A stretch of DNA of 64,000 nucleotides from Fibrivirga algicola (GTDB lineage: Bacteria > Bacteroidota > Bacteroidia > Cytophagales > Spirosomataceae). This document shows positions 41,626 to 49,836 of the stretch, piece after piece; positions within the stretch are counted from its first letter, which is position 1, and the number at the start of each line of letters is the position of its first letter. The translations under genes were made by a program, and so were the position numbers. The notes beneath the pieces are model-generated. The model saw nothing but the letters and a program-made list of their open reading frames with translations. It was not told the origin of the DNA and made no database searches. The stretch spans positions 744,001 to 808,000 of the forward strand of contig NZ_WAEL01000001.1 in the NCBI RefSeq assembly GCF_011742925.1, read 5' to 3'.

Positions 41626-42969
41626 TTACTTGGTAATAACTTTCACGTTAATTTTTTTCTGAGGTTGCTTTCCTAGCTCACCCACTTTAACGCCAGTACC
41701 CAGGCCAATCGCGTCGACGCGGAGATAGTTGATGCCAGCGCCAACGAGCTGCTGTTTGATGGCATTGACCCGCTTAAAGGACAATACTTTATTCGTTAGC
41801 CCGGCCGCTGGACCGGGTGCGTCATTGGCATACCCCTGTAACTGAATTTGCAGCGTAGGGCGGGCCTTCAGTAGAGTGATCAACTCGTTGACCTGTCTCT
41901 GCGAAGCGGCTGTCATACTCAGCGATGCTGGATCGAAAGTGACACCTGTCAGGCCGAATACGCGTCCCTTAGGCTGAGCGGCATCATTTAGGTAAGCGGT
42001 CAGAGCGGTGCTGAAGGCCGCATCTGTTGGGACCGACGTGGCCATGCCAGTGGCGGTAGTAGCCGATGTGGCTGAAGTTGCTGCGGGGCGGCTGGCCGTG
42101 GTGTCCACAGGAACGGCCAGTGAGCGGGCTACGGTATCAGACTGGGTCGTGTCGCCGAGGGACGCTAGTTCATCCGATGACTGAGACCCGTCTGTTGAGA
42201 AATTCTTGCTGTTCTGCCAAATGAAATAACCGCCCACGGCAATGGCGGCAACGATGATGGCTCCGATGAGCCATTTGCCCGCTGAACCACCCGATTCGTT
42301 GTCGAGGTCGGGTTCAAAGGATACCGTCGACGTAGGAACAGGCCGGATAGCCGGTCCATTGGTACTACGTGGGGGTATTGCCTGCGCCGTGCGTTTAGCC
42401 GGTGCGGCAACGCCTGCCACGATCTGCTGGATGCCTACTTTCTCAACAAGCTGCGGAAACAAATTTTCCGGCACTGCATTGATGAAGGCCTCCCGCTGAT
42501 CGAACAGCGAAGCAGCCAGTCCGTCGGCGTCGAGTTTCTTTTCTTTCACCTGCTTCCCCAACACGTCCAGCACAACGCCGGCGGTGAGGCCGAGCAGCGA
42601 AATCGCCGACGAGTTACGGATACCGGCATAGCTCGAAATCATACCGGCGATGGAGCTTTTCATGGCCGGAAGTAACCGGCTGATGGCCTCGTTGCCGGTG
42701 GTGATAACTGCGTGGGTCTGGGTTGCGTCTTTCAGAACGCTGTTCAGGTTGGAGGAAAGCGAACCATCGTAACCACTTTTCTGGAGTTGGCTAAATAGTT
42801 GATTAACACCAATTTCGGTAGTCGTTCGTTTCAGCAGGCCGCCAAAGACGGTGTGAACTAAGCCTTCAACGGCTTTTGTGGTTTTCTCCGCAGGCTCATC
42901 CTCGTACAAGGCAATTTTGGCCAGTACCTCAGGGGTAAGCACTTCGTTAAACGCACCAAATAAAGTCAT
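41626..42969 (-). CDS. DUF937-OmpA fusion protein
   Basis: The 447-residue protein has an N-terminal DUF937-like helical domain (about 1-175) with TTTEIGVNQLFSQLQKSGYDG and FGGLLK. A membrane helix near 226-247 (LIGAIIVAAIAVGGYFIW) follows, then a Ser/Thr/Ala-rich linker to about 330. The C-terminal OmpA_C peptidoglycan-binding domain (about 335-447) contains LQIQLQGYANDAPGPAAGLTNKVLSFKRVNAIKQQL in part. It has no N-terminal signal peptide, so the DUF937 part is probably cytoplasmic and the OmpA part periplasmic. The role is unknown; OmpA_C suggests anchoring to the cell wall. Confidence 0.85.
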   Translation of the reverse strand: MTLFGAFNEVLTPEVLAKIALYEDEPAEKTTKAVEGLVHTVFGGLLKRTTTEIGVNQLFSQLQKSGYDGSLSSNLNSVLKDATQTHAVITTGNEAISRLLPAMKSSIAGMISSYAGIRNSSAISLLGLTAGVVLDVLGKQVKEKKLDADGLAASLFDQREAFINAVPENLFPQLVEKVGIQQIVAGVAAPAKRTAQAIPPRSTNGPAIRPVPTSTVSFEPDLDNESGGSAGKWLIGAIIVAAIAVGGYFIWQNSKNFSTDGSQSSDELASLGDTTQSDTVARSLAVPVDTTASRPAATSATSATTATGMATSVPTDAAFSTALTAYLNDAAQPKGRVFGLTGVTFDPASLSMTAASQRQVNELITLLKARPTLQIQLQGYANDAPGPAAGLTNKVLSFKRVNAIKQQLVGAGINYLRVDAIGLGTGVKVGELGKQPQKKINVKVITK

Positions 42970-43182
42970 GATGATTGGTCAGTATACAGTTACTATACGA
43001 ATGCCCATTCGCCTCGGTCATTCCGCCAGCTTCGTAGTTATCAGTGGATGGGTCACTCCCGGATGCACGGGTGAGGTAGTCGGTCCCTACGGCCCGGTGA
43101 AGCTGTCTAGCCTACGCATCCTGTCCCAAAATTAAACACACTTTTTCAATGGTTACCACTCAATCATTTATTAAATGTTGGG

Positions 43183-43398
43183 TTACTGCCTTTTCTGTAA
43201 TTGATTCAGTGCCTGCTGGTAGTCATCATCCACGGCCCGAAGCCGTTGCTGGCAAAACGCAATGAGTTCGGTCGCCTGCCTGATACGACCGGGTAATTCG
43301 TCGAGGGGCACGGCTTCGTTCTCTATCTCGTCAACGAGCGAACTCAATTGTTCGTATGCTTCCTGGTAAGTCATGTTGGGTTGATTGGCCATTAACAT
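43183..43398 (-). CDS. xseB: Exodeoxyribonuclease VII small subunit XseB
   Basis: The 71-residue product matches XseB across its length, with MTYQEAYEQLSSLVDEIENEAVPLDEL and a C-terminal CQQRLRAVDDDYQQAL. XseB binds XseA in the single-strand-specific nuclease ExoVII. The start is ATG 43398 or ATG 43392. It follows xseA by 63 bases on the same strand, and that gap holds one copy of the dispersed CAGGTACGT word. The 213 bases between this gene and the DUF937-OmpA start show no feature I recognise. Confidence 0.93.
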   Translation of the reverse strand: MLMANQPNMTYQEAYEQLSSLVDEIENEAVPLDELPGRIRQATELIAFCQQRLRAVDDDYQQALNQLQKRQ

Positions 43399-43461
43399 TG
43401 ATTCAATCAGCCGTATTGCGCAGGTACGTTCCCAGGCAATGCAGCCGGTTGTTCATCACGG

Positions 43462-44655
43462 TTAATCGGTAACAGTTAAGTGAATAGTGCCGTCGGCGAA
43501 TTGGGCCTGTACGTCATCTCCGGGGTTAAACGCATCGGCGCGGGTTAGAATCTGGCCGTTTCGGCTGAGCATAGCGTACCCCCGGCGGAGTACATTGACC
43601 GGGTCGAGGTGGCGAACGGCGGTTGTCTTTTCAGTCAGCTCAATGTGGCGGTTGCGCAGGTACGTCTGGGTGCCATACCGAAACCGTTCGGTCAGTACGT
43701 CAACGTCTTCGCGGGCGTTCTGCATGGCTACCCGGCTGGCTTCGGCCACGCGATAGGCCATCTGAAGGCAATTTTCCTCAAATACCCGGTTGTGTTCAAT
43801 CAAAAAAACAGCGGCTTTGGTGGGCGTTTTCACGCTTTGGTGGCAGAGCATATCAGTGATGCTGACGTTGCGGTCGTGCCCAATGCCAGCCAGAATCGGG
43901 AACGGACAGCTAGCTACCGCTACCCCCATACGCAGGGTGTCGAACGCGCCGAAATCGAGTTGCGAGCCGCCGCCCCGCACGATCACAACGGCATCGTAGG
44001 GTACGTTGCAGCGAATAATCTCTTCTAGCTGCGTACATATAGCTTTGTCGGCCCCCTGCCCCTGTACTTGTGTAAGGTACTCGTCGATGGCGAAGTGGTA
44101 GCCCCAGGGGTTGTTGACGAGCTCCTGCCGGAAGTCGCGCCAACCGTCGGAGTTGGGGGCGGTGATGAGGGCAATGCGTTGCCAGACAGCCGGCCGGTCC
44201 AGCATCTGGTTGCTGGTGATGTACTGCCCCTGATCCATCCAGACGAACTGCGAATGCTCGCGGACGAGTGTATCCAGCACCGCCTGTCGTTCGCGCTCGA
44301 TGTTGCCCATCGTGTAGGCATGGTCGATCTGGTGAATTTCCAGCCGCATGCCATAGACCGGGCTGTAGGTGACCGACACCAGCATCAGCAGTTGCAGGTT
44401 CCGGGCAAAGGCAACGCCCGTGGCCGCTTCGAATGCCCGGAGAATGGGGTAGTTTTTTCGCCAGATCACCGCATCAAGCTTGGCAACCGTCTGATTTCCT
44501 TCCCTTTCTACCAGCCCCAGAAAGCAATATTGCCGGTCGGGGTAATTCTTGATATCGCTTGTTTCGGCCAGTACCCACATGGCTTTCCCACCGAAGTTTT
44601 CTTCGAGAACGGCGTCGATGGTGTAGGCCAGGTCAGATAAACGGATTGGAGACAT
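43462..44655 (-). CDS. xseA: Exodeoxyribonuclease VII large subunit XseA
   Basis: XseA is the catalytic subunit of ExoVII, which cuts single-stranded DNA in repair. The 397-residue product has an N-terminal OB-fold (about 1-100, KNYPDRQYCFLGLVE). The nuclease core has ALITAPNSDGWRDF near 160, VVIVRGGGSQLDFGAFD near 220 and GIGHDRNVSITDMLCHQSVKTPTKAA near 260, followed by the C-terminal helical region. It is a little shorter than proteobacterial XseA, in keeping with Bacteroidota. Confidence 0.94.
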   Translation of the reverse strand: MSPIRLSDLAYTIDAVLEENFGGKAMWVLAETSDIKNYPDRQYCFLGLVEREGNQTVAKLDAVIWRKNYPILRAFEAATGVAFARNLQLLMLVSVTYSPVYGMRLEIHQIDHAYTMGNIERERQAVLDTLVREHSQFVWMDQGQYITSNQMLDRPAVWQRIALITAPNSDGWRDFRQELVNNPWGYHFAIDEYLTQVQGQGADKAICTQLEEIIRCNVPYDAVVIVRGGGSQLDFGAFDTLRMGVAVASCPFPILAGIGHDRNVSITDMLCHQSVKTPTKAAVFLIEHNRVFEENCLQMAYRVAEASRVAMQNAREDVDVLTERFRYGTQTYLRNRHIELTEKTTAVRHLDPVNVLRRGYAMLSRNGQILTRADAFNPGDDVQAQFADGTIHLTVTD

Positions 44656-44751
44656 AGTGAATGTACGAATGGCACTGTTGGCTTACGCAGTTGGGAGGCA
44701 GGCTACTCTGGTAAATGAGCCAATTGTAGCTCGTCTATCGTACTGCAAACC

Positions 44752-45720
44752 TCAGCAACACCCGCCGCCGTCGTAAAAGTAAGTTGATGGCGAAATGAAG
44801 ATATCATCGCGACCCAGCGCAGCCAAGGCTCCCGCCGTTTTATCGCATACGGCCAGTGGCTGATTGGGCAGTAAGACGTGGCCCTTATGATCGTCGAAAT
44901 GGTCGTTATCGCCGAAGTAGATGGCGGTACGGCCTGTAAAGATACACGGTCCATCGGCAGGCATTGGATCTTTAATGGCGCATACTTCCACGCTTTCAAT
45001 GTAAATCAGCTCATCGGTGGCGTAGTGATTTGGCGATAACACCCGGTAGGCCCGTTTGGCACGTACCTCCACGGTGCCGAAGCCCACGCTGGTGATCACG
45101 TCTAAATAGTCGTTCAGTGGTAACGAACCCGTGAGGCAAAGGGCCCGCAGCCGGTCGTCGTTCCGCAGGGCTTCCGACATGGGCTGTTCGCAGGTAGGGT
45201 CCGACATCACCAGCCGACCGTGTGGCTTCAGCACCCGGTACACTTCTTCAAGGGCAACGCGCAGGTCGTCGGCTTTGAAAATATTGAACAAACAGTTCTG
45301 CGCCGCCACGTCAACGCTGTTGTCATCAACGGGTAGCGACAAAGCACTGCCTTTGCGAATATCCATGAAATCGCGCTGAAACCAGGGGTTTTGCGCCTCT
45401 GCCTCCACCAGGTTTTCCTGACAGGCCGTTAGCATCTCATCGACAATATCGACGCCGATGATGGCCCCTGGCCTCCGACTGAAGTAGGCAAACTGAAGCA
45501 ACTCCATACCACCGCCAATGCCTACGTACATTACTGTCGGGCTATTGACCAGATCGCGCGGATTTACGGTGCTGCCGCAGCCGTAATTCATCTCCAGCAT
45601 CCGTTTCGGAATGCTCAGGCCGGGCAGTTGCCAAACGGGGTTTGTGGTGCAGCAGAGGCCAACATCCGGTGTTTCGGCGGCCTGTTTATAAACGTCGATG
45701 GTAGCGTCGAGGTAGGACAT
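44752..45720 (-). CDS. arsM: Arsenosugar-pathway arsenite methyltransferase ArsM
   Basis: The 322-residue product is a SAM methyltransferase. The SAM loop YVGIGGGMELLQFAYF lies near 66, CLFNIFKAD-type motif IV near 143, and LEEVYRVLKPHGRLVMSDP near 160. Cysteines in GLCCTTNP near 22, YGCGS near 48 and the terminal DGGGCC fit arsenic binding. This form belongs to the arsenosugar version of ArsM, found with ArsS and a peroxidase-like protein, and both are the next genes upstream. A palindromic repeat (45742-45823) lies about 20 bases before its start. Confidence 0.9.
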   Translation of the reverse strand: MSYLDATIDVYKQAAETPDVGLCCTTNPVWQLPGLSIPKRMLEMNYGCGSTVNPRDLVNSPTVMYVGIGGGMELLQFAYFSRRPGAIIGVDIVDEMLTACQENLVEAEAQNPWFQRDFMDIRKGSALSLPVDDNSVDVAAQNCLFNIFKADDLRVALEEVYRVLKPHGRLVMSDPTCEQPMSEALRNDDRLRALCLTGSLPLNDYLDVITSVGFGTVEVRAKRAYRVLSPNHYATDELIYIESVEVCAIKDPMPADGPCIFTGRTAIYFGDNDHFDDHKGHVLLPNQPLAVCDKTAGALAALGRDDIFISPSTYFYDGGGCC

Positions 45721-45741
45721 AGTTTGAGGTTTTGTTTGTGA

Positions 45742-45823
45742 TTTGACGTTTGTGGGTTGATGTGGCGCTGCTGATCAGCGAACCGGTTGGTCAGCAGCAT
45801 AATATCAAACCACAAACGTCAAA
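45742..45823 (-). repeat. Palindromic intergenic repeat, copy 1 (upstream of arsM)
   Basis: Arms 45742-45776 and 45789-45823 match at 29 of 35 positions in inverted orientation. The right flank 45791-45830 is repeated almost identically at 48547-48587. Both copies share CACAAACGTCAAAC and TCAGCAGC, and both lie between tandem minus-strand genes just before a start codon. It may be a REP/MITE-like element or a leader structure. Confidence 0.6.
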
Positions 45824-45835
45824 CCCAAACCAGTT

Positions 45836-46882
45836 TTAAGCCGTTGCGCCGCCGCAGCTCGAACCGGCGCCGGCGGTGCAGGCGTAACAATGTTCATTGA
45901 CAATGATGCTGCGCTGATTCAGGGTATCGGCGTTGAAATCGCGAATGTGGGTGATGGGGCTGGCCACGTTGAGGTCGAGCATCTGGTTGAAATCACAGTC
46001 GTACAATTGCCCGTCCCACCCAATGGAAATGGTGTTGCGACACATGACGCCCGCTGCTGCCGACGGGTTGAACGAATTGACCAGCTTTTCCATGTAGCCC
46101 TCGTAGTTGCCCGACGAGATCAGGTAATCCAGATAGCGGCTTACAGGTACGTTGGTGATGGCGTACAGATCGTTGAACACCAGCCCAAACTCATCGGCGA
46201 GTACCCGTTTGAACTGCCGTTTCAGGCCAGCCTGATCGCCGGGGAGAAAAGCCCCGTTGGGGTTATACACCAGGTTGAGTAGCAGGCCACGTTCATCTTG
46301 CCCATAACCAACCTCGTTGAGCATCTTCATGGCCCGGATCGAGTCGGCAAACACGCCTTTACCCCGTTGCCGATCTGTTTTGTCGGCGTTGTAAAAGGGC
46401 AATGAACTCACCACCTCGATCTTGTGATCCCGGAAAAATTCGGGCAGATCATAGTACTTTGGGTTGGCGACAATGATGGTCAGGTTGCAGCGCACAATCA
46501 CGTGGCGCCCCAGTTTCGTGAGTTCTTCGACAAACCAGCGGAAATCGGGGTTCATTTCAGGCGCGCCGCCGGTCAGGTCAACCGTAGGGATGTTGGTTTT
46601 TGACAGGGCGTCGAGGCATTGCTGCATCGTTTCGCGGGTCATGATCTCTTTCCGATCCGGCCCGGCATCAACGTGGCAGTGGCGGCAAACCTGGTTGCAC
46701 ATTTTGCCGACGTTTACCTGAAAAATCTCGATCTGAGTGGGCGTCAGTGGAAACAGGCCAACGCTGTTGATCTTATCGCTAAAGGAGGGCAGGCCCAGCT
46801 TCGCAAATGTTTCGTTCTCGATAAAGTCGAGTTGCGCCGCCGAACTGGCCAGAGCATGTCCAGAGGCTTTCAGTGATTTCAT
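45836..46882 (-). CDS. arsS: Arsenosugar biosynthesis radical SAM protein ArsS
   Basis: ArsS adds the SAM-derived ribosyl unit to dimethylarsinite in arsenosugar synthesis. The 348-residue product has the radical SAM cluster motif MCNQVCRHCHVDAGP near 60. VDLTGGAPEMNPDFRW near 100 follows, and the Cys-rich tail HCYACTAGAGSSCGG probably binds another cluster or arsenic. ATG 46882 is used because the longer TTG-type start only adds a short odd leader. It lies between the peroxidase-like gene and arsM on the same strand. Confidence 0.93.
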   Translation of the reverse strand: MKSLKASGHALASSAAQLDFIENETFAKLGLPSFSDKINSVGLFPLTPTQIEIFQVNVGKMCNQVCRHCHVDAGPDRKEIMTRETMQQCLDALSKTNIPTVDLTGGAPEMNPDFRWFVEELTKLGRHVIVRCNLTIIVANPKYYDLPEFFRDHKIEVVSSLPFYNADKTDRQRGKGVFADSIRAMKMLNEVGYGQDERGLLLNLVYNPNGAFLPGDQAGLKRQFKRVLADEFGLVFNDLYAITNVPVSRYLDYLISSGNYEGYMEKLVNSFNPSAAAGVMCRNTISIGWDGQLYDCDFNQMLDLNVASPITHIRDFNADTLNQRSIIVNEHCYACTAGAGSSCGGATA

Positions 46883-46971
46883 GTAGAAAGGCGTTTCAGG
46901 TATCAGGTACGGCGGGCAATCAGGCATCGTACGGCCGGCGACACTACCTGGCGCCGGCGCGTTGGCATTAA

Positions 46972-47304
46972 TTACATGCTCAGGTCCTTGGCTTTGTTCA
47001 TCATCTGCACGCCATGCACCAGAGTAGCACCTCCTCTGATAGCGGCTGCTACGTGCACAGCTTCCATCATTTCCTGTTCCGAGCAGCCCTTTTCGAGCGT
47101 ATCGCTGGTGTAAGCATCAATGCAATAAGGACACTGCACGGTATGGGAAACGGCTAATGCAATCAGCGACTTTTCGCGGGCAGTGAGCGCACCCTCGGCA
47201 AACACGGCACCGTAGTAAGCAAAAAACTTGTCGGCAAACTCCTTTTGAAACTCACCAATCTGACCGAATTTTTTGAGATCGGCCGGGTCATAATACGTCT
47301 GCAT
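46972..47304 (-). CDS. Arsenosugar-associated peroxidase-like protein (AhpD/CMD fold)
   Basis: The 110-residue product is a carboxymuconolactone decarboxylase/AhpD-fold protein with the redox pair in VQCPYCIDAYT near 57-64 and HVAAAIRGGATLVHG near 83. It matches the small peroxidase-like partner found in arsenosugar clusters beside ArsM and ArsS. Its reaction in the pathway is not established. It is probably the first gene of the three-gene operon, read from ATG 47304. Confidence 0.9.
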   Translation of the reverse strand: MQTYYDPADLKKFGQIGEFQKEFADKFFAYYGAVFAEGALTAREKSLIALAVSHTVQCPYCIDAYTSDTLEKGCSEQEMMEAVHVAAAIRGGATLVHGVQMMNKAKDLSM

Positions 47305-47339
47305 GATTAGCTGTTTTTTTGATGTACGTAAACAATAAC

Positions 47340-47424
47340 GGGTGAAATCGATAAATCGTGAACGAGAGATTCATTGAATCTACACATAAAGTAACATTCA
47401 CTCACGATTTGTCGATTTTACCCG
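47340..47424. terminator. Long G-U-tolerant stem between pheS and the arsenosugar operon
   Basis: Arms 47340-47362 and 47402-47424 pair over 23 bp with only two non-Watson-Crick positions, both G-U compatible in one orientation. The loop holds an inner AGATTC/GAATCT hairpin (47367-47381). It begins 6 bases after the pheS stop and probably ends the pheS transcript, though a T-run is lacking. Confidence 0.6.
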
Positions 47425-47429
47425 TCGCA

Positions 47430-48488
47430 TCAGAGACCTTCAAACTGCCGCAGAAAACGGACGTCGTTCTCGAAATAGAGGCGGAGGTCACGTACCTGGT
47501 ATTTCAGCATCGTGATGCGCTCGATACCCATGCCGAAGGCGAAACCGGTGTACTCGTCGGGGTCGATGCCGCAGTTTTCCAGTACGTTGGGGTCAACCAT
47601 GCCCGAACCGGCAATTTCCACCCAGCCGGTGTGTTTGCAGACGTTGCAGCCGCTGCCCCCGCAGATCTGGCACGAAATGTCGATTTCGGCGCTGGGTTCA
47701 GTGAACGGAAAGTATGAGGGGCGGAAACGGATTTTCGTTTCTTTCGTAAAGAGCTCTTTCACAAAGTGGTAGAGCGTGTCTTTCAGGTCTTTGAAGCCCA
47801 CATTGCGGTCAATGTAGATACCTTCTACCTGATGGAACTGGCAGTGCGCTCGCGCCGAAATAGCCTCGTTGCGATACACCCGGCCCGGCATGATCGACCG
47901 GATGGGTTTGAATCCGCCTGGACTGTTGCGCACGTGTTCCATCAGCCGAATCTGCACGTTCGAGGTGTGGGTACGTAGCAGCATGTCGTCCGATACGGCA
48001 CCACCTGATTTCTCAACGAAAAACGTGTCCTGCATTTCGCGGGCAGGGTGGTTGTCGGGGAAGTTCAGGGCTCCGAAATTGTACCAGTCTGATTCGATTT
48101 CCGGCCCGTCGGACACGTTAAAGCCGATGCGCTCAAAGATTTGGATAATGCGTTGCCGAACCAGGCTCAGCGGGTGCTGGGTGCCGGTCAGATTCGGGAT
48201 AACGGGCAGCGTAAGGTCAACGGCTGGTTGCGAGCCTGCCGCCTGCTGCTGAGCCTCTACCTGCTCCTGAAAGGCGGTGAAGCGATCCTGAGCCAGGTTT
48301 TTCAGGCCGTTGAGTTGCTGGCCCAGCGCCCGGCGATCTTCTGCGGCGGCGGTTTTCAGGCCCTCGAACAGCTCGGTAACCGCCCCTTTTTTGCTCAGGT
48401 AGCGCAGCCGGTACTGCTCCAGTTCGTCTTTAGTGGTTACGGTCGCCTGCTCAATTTCGGCGTATAGTTGGGCAATAGTCTCAGTCAT
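47430..48488 (-). CDS. pheS: Phenylalanine--tRNA ligase alpha subunit
   Basis: PheS is the catalytic subunit of the PheST synthetase. The 352-residue class II enzyme has an N-terminal coiled coil (about 1-85), HPAREMQDTFFV near 155 and MPGRVYRNEAISARAHCQFHQVEG near 200 (motif 2). A zinc-like Cys cluster CQICGGSGCNVC lies near 275, and FAFGMGIERITMLKY near 325 is motif 3. pheT is not adjacent, so the two subunits are encoded apart. Confidence 0.96.
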   Translation of the reverse strand: MTETIAQLYAEIEQATVTTKDELEQYRLRYLSKKGAVTELFEGLKTAAAEDRRALGQQLNGLKNLAQDRFTAFQEQVEAQQQAAGSQPAVDLTLPVIPNLTGTQHPLSLVRQRIIQIFERIGFNVSDGPEIESDWYNFGALNFPDNHPAREMQDTFFVEKSGGAVSDDMLLRTHTSNVQIRLMEHVRNSPGGFKPIRSIMPGRVYRNEAISARAHCQFHQVEGIYIDRNVGFKDLKDTLYHFVKELFTKETKIRFRPSYFPFTEPSAEIDISCQICGGSGCNVCKHTGWVEIAGSGMVDPNVLENCGIDPDEYTGFAFGMGIERITMLKYQVRDLRLYFENDVRFLRQFEGL

Positions 48489-48505
48489 GAAAGGGAACGA
48501 AGTAG

Positions 48506-48587
48506 TTTGTGGTTTGCTGTTGTGCTGCCCGGAAACGAGTTGTGAATCAGCAGCGTAACGTCAGATCACAAACGTCAAACTCTAAAC
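48506..48587 (-). repeat. Palindromic intergenic repeat, copy 2 (upstream of pheS)
   Basis: Arms 48506-48528 and 48550-48572 match at 17 of 23 positions in inverted orientation. The flank 48547-48587 closely repeats 45791-45830. It begins 18 bases before the pheS start. This is the second copy of the family seen before arsM. Confidence 0.6.
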
Positions 48588-48608
48588 AGATACATACAAA
48601 GATAAGCC

Positions 48609-49769
48609 CTATGGGTAAAGCAAGTACGTTTTCCGTAGCTCTTTGTACCGGCTTAGGGCTGGCTCCCAGGACTGACGGATGGCTTTTTCCGGTACGCCAG
48701 CGATCACCTGTTTGCGAAGCTGGTCGGTACCGGCGAGTTTGTCGATGAAGTTACTGGCCAGGAAGAATTTGTCTTTGTCGGGCGATTTCCGGTAAAAATC
48801 AAGCAGGTACGTGAGTGAAAAGCCCAGCTTTTGCGCGTTGATTTTCGTGAGGTCGAGGCCATAGCAGAGCTTCCCTTCGTTGGGCGGGTTCATTGCTCCA
48901 GGCTTGTCGACGGGGGTGAAGGTATAGGTTTTGCCATTGCCCGCGCCCAGGTACGTTGGGGAGCCAATCACCTGAAACTGATGGTCGGTACCGCGCCCAA
49001 CACTAACCACCGTGCCTTCGAAAAAGCAGAGCGACGGGTACAGCAAAATTGACTGCCGGTTGGGGAGGTTTGGCGACGGGGCAATGGGCAGGGTGTATGG
49101 GGTCTGGTGCGTGTAGTTCAGCACCGGAACAACCGTTAGGGCGCAGGTACGTGCCCCGGCCAGCCATTTTTCGCCGTTGATCATGCGGGCCAGTTCACCC
49201 ACCGTCAGCCCATGCACAACCGGGATGGGGTGCATGCCCACGAACGATTTGAACGCTGGATCGAGCACCGGGCCGTCTACATAGTGTCCGTTGGGGTTGG
49301 GCCGGTCGAAGACGATCAATGGCTTATTGGCCTCGGCGCAGGCTTCCATGACGTAATGCAGCGTGCTAATGTAGGTGTAGAACCGCACGCCAACATCCTG
49401 AATATCAAAAACAACCACGTCGAGCGAATCGAGCATGGCTTTGCTGGGCTTGTAGTCTCTGCCGTAGAGCGAAACAATGCTGATGCCTGTTTTGGGGTCT
49501 TTGGCATTGCTGATCTTTTCGCCGGCGCTGGCTGTGCCCCGAAAACCGTGTTCGGGTGCGAAAATGGTGCGGATAGGTACGCCCAGCGCTTTCAAGCTAT
49601 CGACCACGTGTGTTTTCTGGATGGTCGACGTCTGGTTGACGACCATGCCGACCCGTTTGCCGGTGAGCGAACTGAGGTAAAGCTGCGTTTGTTCGGCCCC
49701 TGTTTGCAGCGGCTTTTTTTGGGCCAGCGCAGGAAACGCCAGCAGGCAGAGTACGAGGAAATTTTTCAT
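48609..49769 (-). CDS. NamZ-like exo-beta-N-acetylmuramidase (DUF1343)
   Basis: The 386-residue product has a signal peptide (about 1-16, PALAQ) and the DUF1343 domain over its full length. It has MVVNQTSTIQKTHVVDSL near 43, the FAPEHGFRG motif near 70-78, DIQDVGVRFYTYISTLHYVMEA near 120, and FEGTVVSVGRGTDHQFQVIG near 250. NamZ (GH171) removes terminal N-acetylmuramic acid from peptidoglycan fragments, and a periplasmic role in cell wall recycling is likely. Three copies of CAGGTACGT lie within about 350 bases in this gene. Confidence 0.92.
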   Translation of the reverse strand: MKNFLVLCLLAFPALAQKKPLQTGAEQTQLYLSSLTGKRVGMVVNQTSTIQKTHVVDSLKALGVPIRTIFAPEHGFRGTASAGEKISNAKDPKTGISIVSLYGRDYKPSKAMLDSLDVVVFDIQDVGVRFYTYISTLHYVMEACAEANKPLIVFDRPNPNGHYVDGPVLDPAFKSFVGMHPIPVVHGLTVGELARMINGEKWLAGARTCALTVVPVLNYTHQTPYTLPIAPSPNLPNRQSILLYPSLCFFEGTVVSVGRGTDHQFQVIGSPTYLGAGNGKTYTFTPVDKPGAMNPPNEGKLCYGLDLTKINAQKLGFSLTYLLDFYRKSPDKDKFFLASNFIDKLAGTDQLRKQVIAGVPEKAIRQSWEPALSRYKELRKTYLLYP

Positions 49770-49836
49770 AATGTTTACCGTACCCCCAATCGATTTCCTG
49801 TTTTCAGGTGGTCCGGCATTCCGGAAAGGGGTAGGG

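Noticed and set aside
48804-49152. Three close CAGGTACGT copies as a CRISPR or tandem repeat
   Set aside because: Spacing is irregular and the copies lie in coding sequence; they belong to the dispersed word.
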